From positions 62,001 through 126,000 of the forward strand of contig BEHV01000005.1 in assembly GCA_002898315.1 (NCBI GenBank): a DNA stretch of 64,000 nt, in the 5' to 3' direction. Both the position numbers and the translations under genes were made by a program. Of the stretch, positions 36,864 to 45,692 are shown one piece after another. Each line of letters opens with the position of its first letter. Within the stretch, counting starts at the first letter, position 1. The notes beneath the pieces are model-generated. The model was given only the letters and a program-made list of their open reading frames with translations, had not been told where the DNA came from and searched no databases. Source of the DNA: a bacterium HR19. Lineage in GTDB: Bacteria; Calescibacteriota; Calescibacteriia; Calescibacteriales; Calescibacteriaceae.

Positions 36864-36962
36864 AAAATTCACCTCCATTTTCTATGAATAACCTGATCTT
36901 ATTAGAATTTACAAGAGCAATTGAAAAAAATTAAATTAGTGAATAAATTTATTTTCTGTTAG

Positions 36963-37733
36963 ATGGAAGTGAAAATACTGGGAGCTTTTGGCTCAAAGTT
37001 CAAAGGTAAGAAGATGCTATCAATCCTGATTGAGAACAAAGTAATCATAGACGCGGGAAATATCGTAGAGTCGCTCGGAGAAGAATCATTCAAAATAAGC
37101 GATATACTCATCTCCCACCTTCATCTTGACCACATAGCAGACATACCGTTTCTGATAGCAGAATCATTCCCCGTGAGAGAAAAGCCACTCAATATATGGG
37201 CGCAGAGAGAAACTCTGAACGGACTGAAAAAATACATAATGAATCAGAAGGTCTGGCCAGATTTTACAAAAATAAAACTCAGGTCAAATGTATCATCTAT
37301 AAATTATCTTGAACTCAAAATAAACGAAGTAATAAACATCAATGGACTGAAAATACTCCCTTTCAGGTCTAATCATACGGTTCCAACACTTGGCTTTATG
37401 GTTATGAAAAACGATAAATCATTTATATTTTCAGGAGATACCTATAAAAACAACGAAATTTGGGAAACAATAAACAGAGATGAAAAAATAAAATCTCTAT
37501 TTATAGATGTATCTTACCCTAAAAGAATGGCAGAACTCGGAAAGGTAGCAAAACATCTCTCAACAGATGCATTTGAAGAAGAGCTCAAAAAGCTGAAAAG
37601 AAAAATAAAAATATTTGTAATCCATGTAAAACCTGTATTCTTCAAAGAAGTTAAGAAGGAAATAAAAGACATATCTTCAAGAACCGGATTAGAAATAGAG
37701 GTGCTTGAAGATGGTGATGAGATAAAAATATAA
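36963..37733 (+). CDS. Metallo-beta-lactamase-fold hydrolase, class II phosphodiesterase-like
   Basis: 256 residues. The zinc motif is SHLHLDH (His52, His54, Asp56, His57), with a later His in RSNHTVPTLGF, Asp in FSGDTYKN and His in FVIHVKP. The overall pattern, including the ISHLHLDHIADIPFLI stretch, resembles class II cAMP phosphodiesterases and tRNase Z-like proteins. The reaction is not certain. It is followed 110 bases later by CheY on the same strand. No ribosome binding site is obvious before the ATG. Confidence 0.72.
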   Translation: MEVKILGAFGSKFKGKKMLSILIENKVIIDAGNIVESLGEESFKISDILISHLHLDHIADIPFLIAESFPVREKPLNIWAQRETLNGLKKYIMNQKVWPDFTKIKLRSNVSSINYLELKINEVININGLKILPFRSNHTVPTLGFMVMKNDKSFIFSGDTYKNNEIWETINRDEKIKSLFIDVSYPKRMAELGKVAKHLSTDAFEEELKKLKRKIKIFVIHVKPVFFKEVKKEIKDISSRTGLEIEVLEDGDEIKI

Positions 37734-37842
37734 CAGAATAAAATCATAAAAGGTCAAAGATTTTACTGACAACAAAAAATTTTTGATGTTAAAAAAGCAA
37801 AAAGAAAAATAGAGGAGAAAAACGAATAATTTTTATGTGTAT

Positions 37843-38211
37843 ATGAAGATACTCGTAGTAGATGACCATGAGCCGATGAGAAGAATAATAAAAACAATAC
37901 TGCGACAGGCAGGATTTTCAGATTCTGAAGAAGCAGTAGATGGTAAAGATGCTATAGCAAAACTCAAAGAAAAAAAATTTGATGTAGTCCTTCTTGATCA
38001 AAATATGCCGGGACTCACAGGTATAGAAGTCCTCAAAATAATAAAACAAGACCCTGAACTCAAAAACATTCCGGTAATAATGGTGACCGCAGAGACATCA
38101 AAAGAAAAGGTTATGGAGGCAATTCAACTCGGAGTATCAGATTACATAGTCAAGCCATTCACAGCAGAAATCCTTAAAAAGAAAATAGAAAGCGTGGTAA
38201 ATAAAAAATAA
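37843..38211 (+). CDS. cheY: Single-domain response regulator, CheY-like
   Basis: 123 residues from ATG 37843. All receiver residues are present: Asp7/Asp8, phospho-acceptor Asp52 in LLDQNMPG, Thr82 and Lys104 in VKPF. There is no output domain. In motile bacteria such a protein can bind the flagellar switch (FliG/FliM/FliN), but it may also work in another phosphorelay. No kinase is next to it. Confidence 0.92.
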   Translation: MKILVVDDHEPMRRIIKTILRQAGFSDSEEAVDGKDAIAKLKEKKFDVVLLDQNMPGLTGIEVLKIIKQDPELKNIPVIMVTAETSKEKVMEAIQLGVSDYIVKPFTAEILKKKIESVVNKK

Positions 38212-38263
38212 ATAACCCTGAAAAATCTCAAATCAGATAAAAATCGTTAATAAATTATCAAAA

Positions 38264-39028
38264 ATGGACGAAAAAAAAGAGAAGAATGAAGAACAGAACT
38301 CAAACCAAAAAGAAAAAAAATTAAAGTATAGAAGAATTCTTCTGAAACTTTCAGGTGAAATATTCGGCGGGGAGAAAAAATTCGGATTAGAACCATCTGT
38401 CTTTTACGAAATTGCAGATGAAATAATAGAAGCATATAACCTCGGAGCAGAAATTTCAATAGTCGTAGGAGGAGGAAATATAATAAGAGGGATAACAGCA
38501 GAGAAAACAGGTATAGATAGAACAACCGCAGATTATATGGGAATGCTCGCCACAATAATAAACGCCCTTTTCTTACAAGAAATACTGGAAAAAAAAGGAT
38601 ACCAGTGCAGAGTGATGAGCGCAGTACATACTCCAGCCCTTTGCGAACCCTATATAAGAAGAAGAGCTATAAGACATCTTGAAAAAGGAAGAATCGTCAT
38701 ATTCGCTGGTGGAACGGGAAATCCCTATTTCTCAACAGATACAGCCGCATCTTTGAGAGCATCTGAAATAAAGGCAGATGTTATACTCAAAGCTACAAAA
38801 GTAGACGGCGTATATGATTCTGACCCTCTCACAAATAAAGAAGCAGTCAAGTTTGATGAAATCTCATATGCTGAATTCCTGCGACTCAACCTGAAAATAA
38901 TGGATGCTACTTCCGTGACACTCTGTATGGAAAGAAAAATACCTATAATAGTGTTCAACATATACCAAAAGGGAAATATAAAAAGAATACTCCTCGGAGA
39001 AAAAGTGGGAACACTTGTCCACGCATAA
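38264..39028 (+). CDS. pyrH: UMP kinase
   Basis: 254 residues. From about 20 the sequence is a full bacterial UMP kinase of the amino-acid kinase fold: RRILLKLSGEIFGG, IVVGGGNIIRG, DYMGMLATIINALFLQE, FAGGTGNPYFSTDTAASLRA, and KVDGVYDSDP. It phosphorylates UMP to UDP with ATP. The first 20 residues are a charged extension. It is usually next to frr and tsf; here it precedes a lipoprotein phosphoesterase. Confidence 0.96.
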   Translation: MDEKKEKNEEQNSNQKEKKLKYRRILLKLSGEIFGGEKKFGLEPSVFYEIADEIIEAYNLGAEISIVVGGGNIIRGITAEKTGIDRTTADYMGMLATIINALFLQEILEKKGYQCRVMSAVHTPALCEPYIRRRAIRHLEKGRIVIFAGGTGNPYFSTDTAASLRASEIKADVILKATKVDGVYDSDPLTNKEAVKFDEISYAEFLRLNLKIMDATSVTLCMERKIPIIVFNIYQKGNIKRILLGEKVGTLVHA

Positions 39029-39042
39029 ACCAAAAAATAAAA

Positions 39043-40143
39043 ATGAAAGACATCATTAAAAAAAGAAAATCTCATCTATATGTGATTACTGTAATTTCAA
39101 TCCTCTTGCTTCAAAACTGCAACAGGTTCTTCTCTTTCTTCATAACAAAAAACCTCCCACTAATATGCCACACCGAGATAAACGAGGAAAATAAAATAAC
39201 CCTTTTCGTATCAGAAAATCCAGATGAAAACTGCTTTGAAATATACATAAACACAGAAAAGAAAGATAAAAGATGTGAAAGAAAAATAATTCTCGGAGAT
39301 ATTGATGACATAAAATCAGATGTAAAGTATTATATCTATCATAAAGAGAAAAGTATATGCTCTGGAAAAATAAAGCCAATCGGAGAAAAAATAAAGCTTG
39401 CGGTAATAGGTGATACATCTTATAAGACAGGATACTTAAAAAATATGGTAGAAAAAATAGTGGAATTTCAACCTGATTTTACCTTTCATGTCGGCGACTT
39501 TCAGTACGATACACAACTTGATAGATGGGATGAAATACTGAAAATCTTTGAACCAATTTTTCAAAATTCTTTCTTCTTTCTCTCTGCGGGAAATCACGAA
39601 TACGAAAGCGAAACAGATGAGAAAATATTGAAAAAGTATTTCCCCGAAGAAGGATTTTTCGCTTTCAAAATCAGAGATATATGGTTCGTCGGAATCAATA
39701 TGTTTTCAGAAAAATTAGACGAATTTTTAGAACATATATCACAAAAGATAAATTATCCTGCCATATTTTTCTTACACAAACCTTTCGTCTCGCTCGCAAG
39801 AGGAGAAAAGTTAGAACTATCTTACAGAAACATATTTTTAAAGATAAAAGATAAGGCACTTTTGATTTTTTCTGGACACGACCATCTGTACGGAAAAGTA
39901 AAAATAGGTAATGCATTGCAGATAATATCAGGCGGAGGAGGAGCAAGAATATACCCCTGCTCAAAGAAAAACGGCTCAGAAACGGTTTTTATAGATGATA
40001 GCGAAACTGAGATCAAAGTTGAAAAATGTGTTGAAGAGTTCAACTTTATTTTATGTGAAATTGAAAATCAGAAGGTCTTCTGCAAAGCAGAATCACCTAC
40101 ATCTGGCAAAATAGATGAATTTTCTTCTGAAATCACACGTTGA
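39043..40143 (+). CDS. Metallophosphoesterase lipoprotein
   Basis: 366 residues with a lipoprotein-like signal (ISILLLQNC, Cys26). The calcineurin-like motifs are in order: GDTS (123-126), GDFQYD (151-156), GNHE (183-186), a His in FFLHKPF and GHDH (278-281). This is the dimetal centre of the family. The residues 27-110 before the domain form an extra beta-rich segment, as in purple acid phosphatase-type proteins. The substrate is unknown. It begins 14 bases after pyrH and probably shares its transcript. Confidence 0.87.
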   Translation: MKDIIKKRKSHLYVITVISILLLQNCNRFFSFFITKNLPLICHTEINEENKITLFVSENPDENCFEIYINTEKKDKRCERKIILGDIDDIKSDVKYYIYHKEKSICSGKIKPIGEKIKLAVIGDTSYKTGYLKNMVEKIVEFQPDFTFHVGDFQYDTQLDRWDEILKIFEPIFQNSFFFLSAGNHEYESETDEKILKKYFPEEGFFAFKIRDIWFVGINMFSEKLDEFLEHISQKINYPAIFFLHKPFVSLARGEKLELSYRNIFLKIKDKALLIFSGHDHLYGKVKIGNALQIISGGGGARIYPCSKKNGSETVFIDDSETEIKVEKCVEEFNFILCEIENQKVFCKAESPTSGKIDEFSSEITR

Positions 40144-40292
40144 GAAGAAGGTGGATCAAAATTTCCATCACTATTATGTTCAATTCTTTTTAACTCATCT
40201 TTATTATCTTCTTCTGACAATTTAATATTTTCACTGCCTTTGCTAACATTAGCAAGACACAAAAGTAAAATAAGACCTAAAATCCTTCTCAT
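40068..40292 (-). CDS. Possible small secreted protein
   Basis: 74 residues from ATG 40292. The first 20 form a convincing signal peptide (MRRILGLILLLCLANVSKGS), and the rest is polar and acidic. Codon use (AGA, AGG, GAA) resembles genuine genes here. It overlaps the end of the phosphoesterase gene antisense by 76 bases. It fills most of the otherwise empty 40144-40448. No known family. Medium support only. Confidence 0.45.
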   Translation of the reverse strand: MRRILGLILLLCLANVSKGSENIKLSEEDNKDELKRIEHNSDGNFDPPSSQRVISEENSSILPDVGDSALQKTF

Positions 40293-40391
40293 TATCAAAG
40301 AGTTTAAACAAGGGAGAAAAATTCAGAATATTTTCTGCTTTTTAATTAGCTCACAGACAAAGATTTCAAAAGATTCCCGAACCTTTTTGTT

Positions 40392-40420
40392 TTGAATAAA
40401 AACAGAACTTTGTATATAAA
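40392..40420 (+). promoter_or_regulatory. Promoter of tatA
   Basis: The -35 hexamer TTGAAT (40392-40397) and -10 hexamer TATAAA (40415-40420) are separated by exactly 17 bases. Transcription would start near 40427, just before the AGGAGGTGA that precedes the tatA ATG. A good sigma-70-type match for the tatA-cinA-prmC unit. Confidence 0.65.
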
Positions 40421-40448
40421 ATTTAATTTATAGGAGGTGAAAGTTCTG

Positions 40449-40697
40449 ATGGCAGGCATAGGCATAGGATTTCAAGAACTCCTTGTTATATTCCTTATAA
40501 TAGCTCTGCTATTTGGAGCAAAGAAAATCCCAGAACTCGCAAGAGGTCTCGGACAAGCGATGAAAGAATTCAAAAAAGGTATGAAAGATGAAGAAAGCAA
40601 AGAAGAGTCAAAAACAACAAAAGTTGAGAACTCAGAAGAAGAAAAATCAAAAATATCCTCCCCCGAAGTCATAAAAACAGCTAAAAAAGAAAAATAA
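40449..40697 (+). CDS. tatA: Twin-arginine translocase subunit TatA
   Basis: 82 residues from ATG 40449, with AGGAGGTGA about 8 bases upstream; an in-frame GTG at 40437 lies inside that site. A short N-terminal helix ends at the family hinge: [24 protein letters not shown]. An acidic, Lys/Glu/Ser-rich tail follows. TatA forms the pore for folded proteins. TatC is not next to it. The gene leads cinA and prmC. Confidence 0.93.
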   Translation: MAGIGIGFQELLVIFLIIALLFGAKKIPELARGLGQAMKEFKKGMKDEESKEESKTTKVENSEEEKSKISSPEVIKTAKKEK

Positions 40698-40711
40698 AAT
40701 CAACTCAAAAA

Positions 40712-41944
40712 ATGAAGGTTTCTTTCTTAGCAATAGGAGAAGAGATAATATCTGGATTCAGAGAAGAAAAAAACATACGGAACTCTTCTCCTTATCTTTA
40801 CTCTCTTGGATTTTCAATTTATATTCAGTGTGTAGGAGATAAAAAAGAAGATATAAAGTTTGCTCTAAAACAAGCAGAAAGTTTTTCAGATATAATAATA
40901 TGCTCCGGAGGTCTTGGTTCAACCGAAGACGATTTAACAAGATTTGCAGTATCGGAGTATTTCAACGTACCACTTGAAGAAAACAGAGAAGCTCTTGAAG
41001 ATATGAAAGCAAAAATCAAAGCAAGGTCAGGAAAAGATGATATTCCTGAAATTTTGAAAATACAGTGCCTATTGCCAGCAGGTTCAAAACCAATACTCAA
41101 TAAATCTGGCTCCGCTCCGGGCTTCAAAATTGAAAAAAATGGAAAGGTCTTCTACTTCCTCCCGGGAGTTCCTCAGGAGTTTTCAGAAATGTTTCAGAAC
41201 TTCGTTCTCAGAGAAATAAAAGAAAAGTTCTCTCATATAAAACCACTTGAAGAAAAGGTTTTCAAAATCTTTGGATTGACAGAAACACAAATACAAAAAT
41301 ATCTAAAAGATATAGGCATACCAGAATGCGTAAAAATCTCATATCTCCCGTCATCTCCAGAAGTAACCATAAGAATAACAGGAGAGAAAAACGAAAGATT
41401 TTCTCAATTTTGCAGCAAGGTGAAAGAAGAGCTGAAAAACTTTATTTACTCGGAAAACGAGAAAGATAATATAAGCAAAGTGGTAGGACAAATTCTTAAA
41501 GAGAAAGGATTTTCTGTTTCAACCGCAGAATCCCTCACGGGGGGAGAACTCGCAAACTTAATAACAGACACTCCCGGCTCCTCCAACTATTTCAAAGGCG
41601 GTGAAATAGTTTATTCAAATGAAGCAAAGATTCGGCTCGGAGTAAAAAGAGAGATTATAGAAAAATTTGGTGCGGTATCTTATGAGTGTGCAGAGGAAAT
41701 GGCAAAATCTGTAAGAGAAAAATACGGCTCAGATTTCGGACTATCTACAACAGGAGTTGCAGGACCAGACCCACTTGAAGGAAAACCCCCGGGACTCTTC
41801 TACATAGGATTTTCATCAAAAAATGAAACGGCCGCTTTTGAATTCAAATTCAATATCGGAAGGAAATACATAAAAATCTTATGCTCTCACATAGCCCTTA
41901 AAATCCTTCTTGATAAAATAAAAGATAACGGCAAAAACAGATAG
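40712..41944 (+). CDS. cinA: CinA-like protein with MoCF and nicotinamide-nucleotide amidase domains
   Basis: 410 residues. The N-terminal MoCF-type domain shows KVSFLAIGEEIISG and IICSGGLGSTEDDLT, with PGVPQEFSEMF. The C-terminal PncC/CinA domain shows STAESLTGGELANLITDTPGSS and STTGVAGPDPLEGKPPG. CinA hydrolyses nicotinamide mononucleotide and/or ADP-ribose for pyridine nucleotide recycling. It starts 15 bases after tatA. Confidence 0.95.
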   Translation: MKVSFLAIGEEIISGFREEKNIRNSSPYLYSLGFSIYIQCVGDKKEDIKFALKQAESFSDIIICSGGLGSTEDDLTRFAVSEYFNVPLEENREALEDMKAKIKARSGKDDIPEILKIQCLLPAGSKPILNKSGSAPGFKIEKNGKVFYFLPGVPQEFSEMFQNFVLREIKEKFSHIKPLEEKVFKIFGLTETQIQKYLKDIGIPECVKISYLPSSPEVTIRITGEKNERFSQFCSKVKEELKNFIYSENEKDNISKVVGQILKEKGFSVSTAESLTGGELANLITDTPGSSNYFKGGEIVYSNEAKIRLGVKREIIEKFGAVSYECAEEMAKSVREKYGSDFGLSTTGVAGPDPLEGKPPGLFYIGFSSKNETAAFEFKFNIGRKYIKILCSHIALKILLDKIKDNGKNR

Positions 41945-41963
41945 CATAAAAACTATTCAAAAA

Positions 41964-42659
41964 ATGGAAGAAAAAAAGGTCTTTTTCTTTGAAGATTATT
42001 TTCTCGCCCCTGAATATGTTTTTCAACCGAGACCTGAAACTGAACTTCTCGTTGAGATAGCAATAGAACATATAAAAAAGTACCTTTATGAAATTTCAAA
42101 ACCAAAGAAAGAAAAATTCATTCTCGCAGATGTAGGAACAGGAACTGGATGCATAATTATTTCAATATACAAAAAAATAGAAAAACTGCTCAACATCCTT
42201 GAAATTCCGTATAAGATGATAGGCATAGATATTGACATGAAGACCTTAAAAATTGCAGTTCATAACTCAAAAATTCTGAACTCTCGTGTAGATTTTGTTC
42301 TTGGAAATCTCCTTGAGCCCATAAAACAAGCCGATTTTATAGTTTCAAACCCTCCGTATGTATCACTAAAAGTGAAAGACAAAATAAGTATTCCTGACCC
42401 TCCACATACTATTTTTGGAGGAGAAAAAGGATACGAAACCATTCTGAAACTGATAGCTCAAGCATATTCTGTACTGAAAGAAAATGGTTTCCTGCTTATT
42501 GAAGTAGGATACGATGACCTGAAATTTTTTGACCTTGAAGAATTAAAAAATGAATACAAGAAAGAGATTTTTTCTTTTGCAAAAAATCTTGGATTAAAGC
42601 TCTTCCCTCCTGTGAAGGACTACAACAAACTTGAAAGGATTCTCATTTTTCAGAAGTAA
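41964..42659 (+). CDS. prmC: PrmC-like release factor glutamine methyltransferase
   Basis: 231 residues. The methyltransferase core has VFQPRPETELLVEIA, SAM motif LADVGTGTGCIIIS, GIDIDMKTLKIA and the catalytic VSNPPYVSLK. PrmC methylates the Gln of the GGQ motif in release factors RF1/RF2. The usual helical N-terminal domain is reduced to about 15 residues. It starts 20 bases after cinA. Confidence 0.88.
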   Translation: MEEKKVFFFEDYFLAPEYVFQPRPETELLVEIAIEHIKKYLYEISKPKKEKFILADVGTGTGCIIISIYKKIEKLLNILEIPYKMIGIDIDMKTLKIAVHNSKILNSRVDFVLGNLLEPIKQADFIVSNPPYVSLKVKDKISIPDPPHTIFGGEKGYETILKLIAQAYSVLKENGFLLIEVGYDDLKFFDLEELKNEYKKEIFSFAKNLGLKLFPPVKDYNKLERILIFQK

Positions 42660-42740
42660 GGTATATTTTCAAAAAAGCCAATTTTTTAAAAATGACTTTA
42701 AAATGAAATCATAAGAATTTCAAAAGGAAGAGGATGAACT

Positions 42741-43346
42741 ATGGCAATATCGGGAACAGCAACAAGAAGATACAAAAACAGAGCAAAAGAAATTCTTGAA
42801 GTAGCGGCAAAACTTTTCAGAGAAAAAGGTTTCAAATCAACATCAATGCAAGATATATCAAAAGCTCTTGGACTTGAAAAAGGCGCTATATACTACTGGA
42901 TAAAAAACAAAGACCAGATCCTCTACCTCCTTATAGAAAACGAAGGTAAAGAATTTCTCAAAATGATAAACAAACTCGTGAAAGAAAACTCGCCCCCAGT
43001 AGAGAAGTTGAAAAAGTTCATTGAAAACCACATAAAAATTATGACCGAAAATATAGATAAATCTGCGGTATTTTTCAGCGAATATAAATTCCTACCTGAA
43101 AAATGGAAGAAAAAGGTTATAAATTTCAGAGATGAATACGAATCAATGCTGATTTACATAATCAAGGAAGGACAAGACAAAGGATTTTTGAGAAAAGATA
43201 TAGAACCAAAACTTATCGCCTTCGCAATACTTGGAGTTATAAACTGGGTATATATATGGTTCTCACCAGAAGGAAAATACAAAGCAGAAGAAATAGCGAA
43301 AAACTTTTCAGAGATAGTATTGAACGGAATCTTAAACAAAGCTTGA
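42741..43346 (+). CDS. TetR family transcription regulator
   Basis: 201 residues. N-terminal HTH: ILEVAAKLFREKGFKSTSMQDISKALGLEKGAIYYWIKNKDQIL. The ligand domain shows the pattern of fatty-acid or acyl-CoA-responsive regulators, but the ligand cannot be assigned. A purine-rich GGAAGAGGA precedes the ATG. It follows prmC after 80 bases. Its target may be elsewhere; no transporter or hydrolase is adjacent. Confidence 0.9.
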   Translation: MAISGTATRRYKNRAKEILEVAAKLFREKGFKSTSMQDISKALGLEKGAIYYWIKNKDQILYLLIENEGKEFLKMINKLVKENSPPVEKLKKFIENHIKIMTENIDKSAVFFSEYKFLPEKWKKKVINFRDEYESMLIYIIKEGQDKGFLRKDIEPKLIAFAILGVINWVYIWFSPEGKYKAEEIAKNFSEIVLNGILNKA

Positions 43347-43374
43347 AGGAGAAAAAAATCACAATGAAATTTGC

Positions 43375-45456
43375 TTATGATTTTTCTTTTCTGTTATTTC
43401 TGTAATAATAGTAGTAATAGTTATTTTTTGCAATAGGAAGTTCTGGTGCGAATTCACGAGATAGCTTATTGACAACAATCTTTATATCTTTTGCTCCCAC
43501 ATCTTTTAAAGTTTCAATGAGACGCTTTAAAGTTTTCCTTCCCGTAGAAGTTATATCAAAAACAACAAGAGCCAAATCAAACTTACTCACAATTGGTAAA
43601 ACATCAGGCAGTATCAGAACGGGAGAAGAATCAGCAATAATGACATCAAACCTTTCAGAAAGCTCTTTCAAAAATCTCTCAAAAGCAGGAGAAGATAAAA
43701 TGTCTGGGGAGAAAAAACCACGCTGGGAACCAAAAACAAAAATGTTCTCCCTGAACTCAAAACCGGCTTTTTTAATAACATATAAAGGTTCATACTCGGA
43801 AGCAATTATGTCAAATAAACTTTTTTCTTCTGGTAAAACAACTGTTTGCGACAACACAGGATGCGATAAGTTCAAATCTAAAATAGCAACTTTCAAACCT
43901 GTTCCTTGAAACGAAAGACCAAGATTCAAAGATACAAATGTTTTGCCCTCGTTATCTGATGAACTTGTAATTAATACTGAAAATCTTTTCCCGTTGCGTA
44001 TTTGTAGAGTCACTCTGATCCTCCTCATACTTTCAAATGTAGCAGGATTATCTTCTGCGAGGTAAGACGAAATCTTTTCAAATTTTGGAACAAATGCAAT
44101 AGGACTGACTTTTACATAACTCTGAATCTCATCTACATTCTTAAACCTCATATCTATACTTTCAAGAATGAGAGCAATAACTATTCCAGAAATAAAAGAA
44201 GCAATAAGCGAAAGAATAAGATTTATTTTCAACCTGCTAACAGGATTTTGTGGCAGAGAAGCCCTTTTATAAATTTCAGAAAAATACGACCACATTCCCA
44301 TAGTCATCTTGAGTTCTGCAAGATTGTTGTAATAGTTTTCAAAAATCTTGTTCAGAAGGTCAATATTGTTTGAGATATAAAGATACTCTGAGATATTCTT
44401 TGATATATAACCTATATTTTTTCTTGCTTCATCAATTTCTCTCATAGCGCTCTGGTTCTGCGACCTAAGGTCTGCGAGCAAAACTTTGAGATTATAAACT
44501 ATATTGCTGAAAATGTCTTCTATCTGCTTATCTATCTCTTTAACTTTCGGATGGCTCTCGCTGTATTTTGAAAGAAGTTCCTTCCTCTTATCTTCAAGCT
44601 CAAGATATTTTAAGTAGTATGACGATATTGATTTATCTATTGAAAGAAGGCTGGCAGCTTTTGATTTGACTTTCTCTACCATCTCCTTACCTTCCGGAAT
44701 ACTGTCTTGCATAAACAAAGATTCTAAATTTCTGAGCGCCTCAGATGTCTTCTGTTTATTTCTAGATACATCTTCAAAGAACCTCTCTATCATGTTTATT
44801 TTCAACTGATTCTCATAAATTTTGGTCTGTAAATCTTTTATTCTGTTTATCTCCTCTTTTATCTGCAGGTCAGGATCAACTATACCAGTGTTTTGAGAAA
44901 ATTCGGAAAGCTTTGAATAAGAATCTTTTAATTTCTGCGATATCTCATCAGAAGATTCTTTCAAGAAATTGAGAGCGTTTTCTATGGATTGATGAAACCA
45001 CTTTTTTGAATTTTTGACATACGCTTCAGCAACGGCGTTAGCAACCGCCTGAGCTTCGTAAGGTGAAGAAGAGTAAGCAGAAATGTTTATTATACCGTTC
45101 CTTTCAGATGATACTTCTAACATATCTCTTAGTTTTTTTATGTTCTGCTCACTCTCTTGCCATCCCAAAATAGCTAACGCTTCTTTTAGGTTCTCCTCAG
45201 ATTTGACCTTTATTACTTCCTCTTCCAAGTTAAACTTTATGGGTTTTATGTCTATTCCAATATCTCGGAGTATTACGGGTATGTAAGATGTTTGAGATAC
45301 TCTGCAAGATGCGGTGGCTTTGTAAACTTTTTCTCTTTCTCCGCTCAGCTGTTGAAGTCCAAAAACAATGCAGAACATAATAAGCGATGTCAGAACAACA
45401 TATTTTCTCCATTTGTATATGGAGTTTAAGAAATCTCGTAATGTGAGTTCTTCCAT
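43375..45456 (-). CDS. Wzc-like tyrosine kinase and polysaccharide chain-length protein
   Basis: 693 residues. The N-terminal Wzz-type domain spans two membrane helices (about 19-37 and 410-430) with a long coiled coil between them. The C-terminal bacterial tyrosine-kinase domain has the Walker A variant SSSDNEGKT, Walker A' VAILDLNLSHP and FDVIIADSSPV. It ends in a run of six tyrosines (680-685) as autophosphorylation sites. Such proteins control polymerisation and export of capsule or exopolysaccharide. The next gene upstream is GalU. No other polysaccharide genes are visible in the window. Confidence 0.9.
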   Translation of the reverse strand: MEELTLRDFLNSIYKWRKYVVLTSLIMFCIVFGLQQLSGEREKVYKATASCRVSQTSYIPVILRDIGIDIKPIKFNLEEEVIKVKSEENLKEALAILGWQESEQNIKKLRDMLEVSSERNGIINISAYSSSPYEAQAVANAVAEAYVKNSKKWFHQSIENALNFLKESSDEISQKLKDSYSKLSEFSQNTGIVDPDLQIKEEINRIKDLQTKIYENQLKINMIERFFEDVSRNKQKTSEALRNLESLFMQDSIPEGKEMVEKVKSKAASLLSIDKSISSYYLKYLELEDKRKELLSKYSESHPKVKEIDKQIEDIFSNIVYNLKVLLADLRSQNQSAMREIDEARKNIGYISKNISEYLYISNNIDLLNKIFENYYNNLAELKMTMGMWSYFSEIYKRASLPQNPVSRLKINLILSLIASFISGIVIALILESIDMRFKNVDEIQSYVKVSPIAFVPKFEKISSYLAEDNPATFESMRRIRVTLQIRNGKRFSVLITSSSDNEGKTFVSLNLGLSFQGTGLKVAILDLNLSHPVLSQTVVLPEEKSLFDIIASEYEPLYVIKKAGFEFRENIFVFGSQRGFFSPDILSSPAFERFLKELSERFDVIIADSSPVLILPDVLPIVSKFDLALVVFDITSTGRKTLKRLIETLKDVGAKDIKIVVNKLSREFAPELPIAKNNYYYYYYRNNRKEKS

Positions 45457-45621
45457 TTTTTAAATTTTATTCTTTTATTAATTTTTTTTGTTATATTTTT
45501 GAAAAATTTCTTTTTTTCATAATTTAGAAAAAATTAAAAAACTATTTTCATTAGCTTTACTAACTTTTTATTTCCAAATAAATCCCCCATAAATCATCAA
45601 AAAATTTCCCCCTTATAACAC

Positions 45622-45636
45622 TTTGTTTTGAACAAA
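45622..45636. repeat. Short palindrome in the gap between galU and the Wzc-like gene
   Basis: TTTGTTTTGAACAAA has 6-base arms around 3 bases. It lies in the 236-base gap 45457-45692, between the stop of galU and the start of the Wzc-like gene on the same strand. A similar string (TTTGTTTTGAATAAA) occurs upstream of tatA at 40386-40400. Whether it is a binding site is unknown. The rest of the gap is AT-rich and shows nothing else. Confidence 0.3.
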
Positions 45637-45692
45637 AATCAAGGTAAAATTCAATAGTAATCACCCAAGATAATTTTAGAAAAAGTGAAAAA

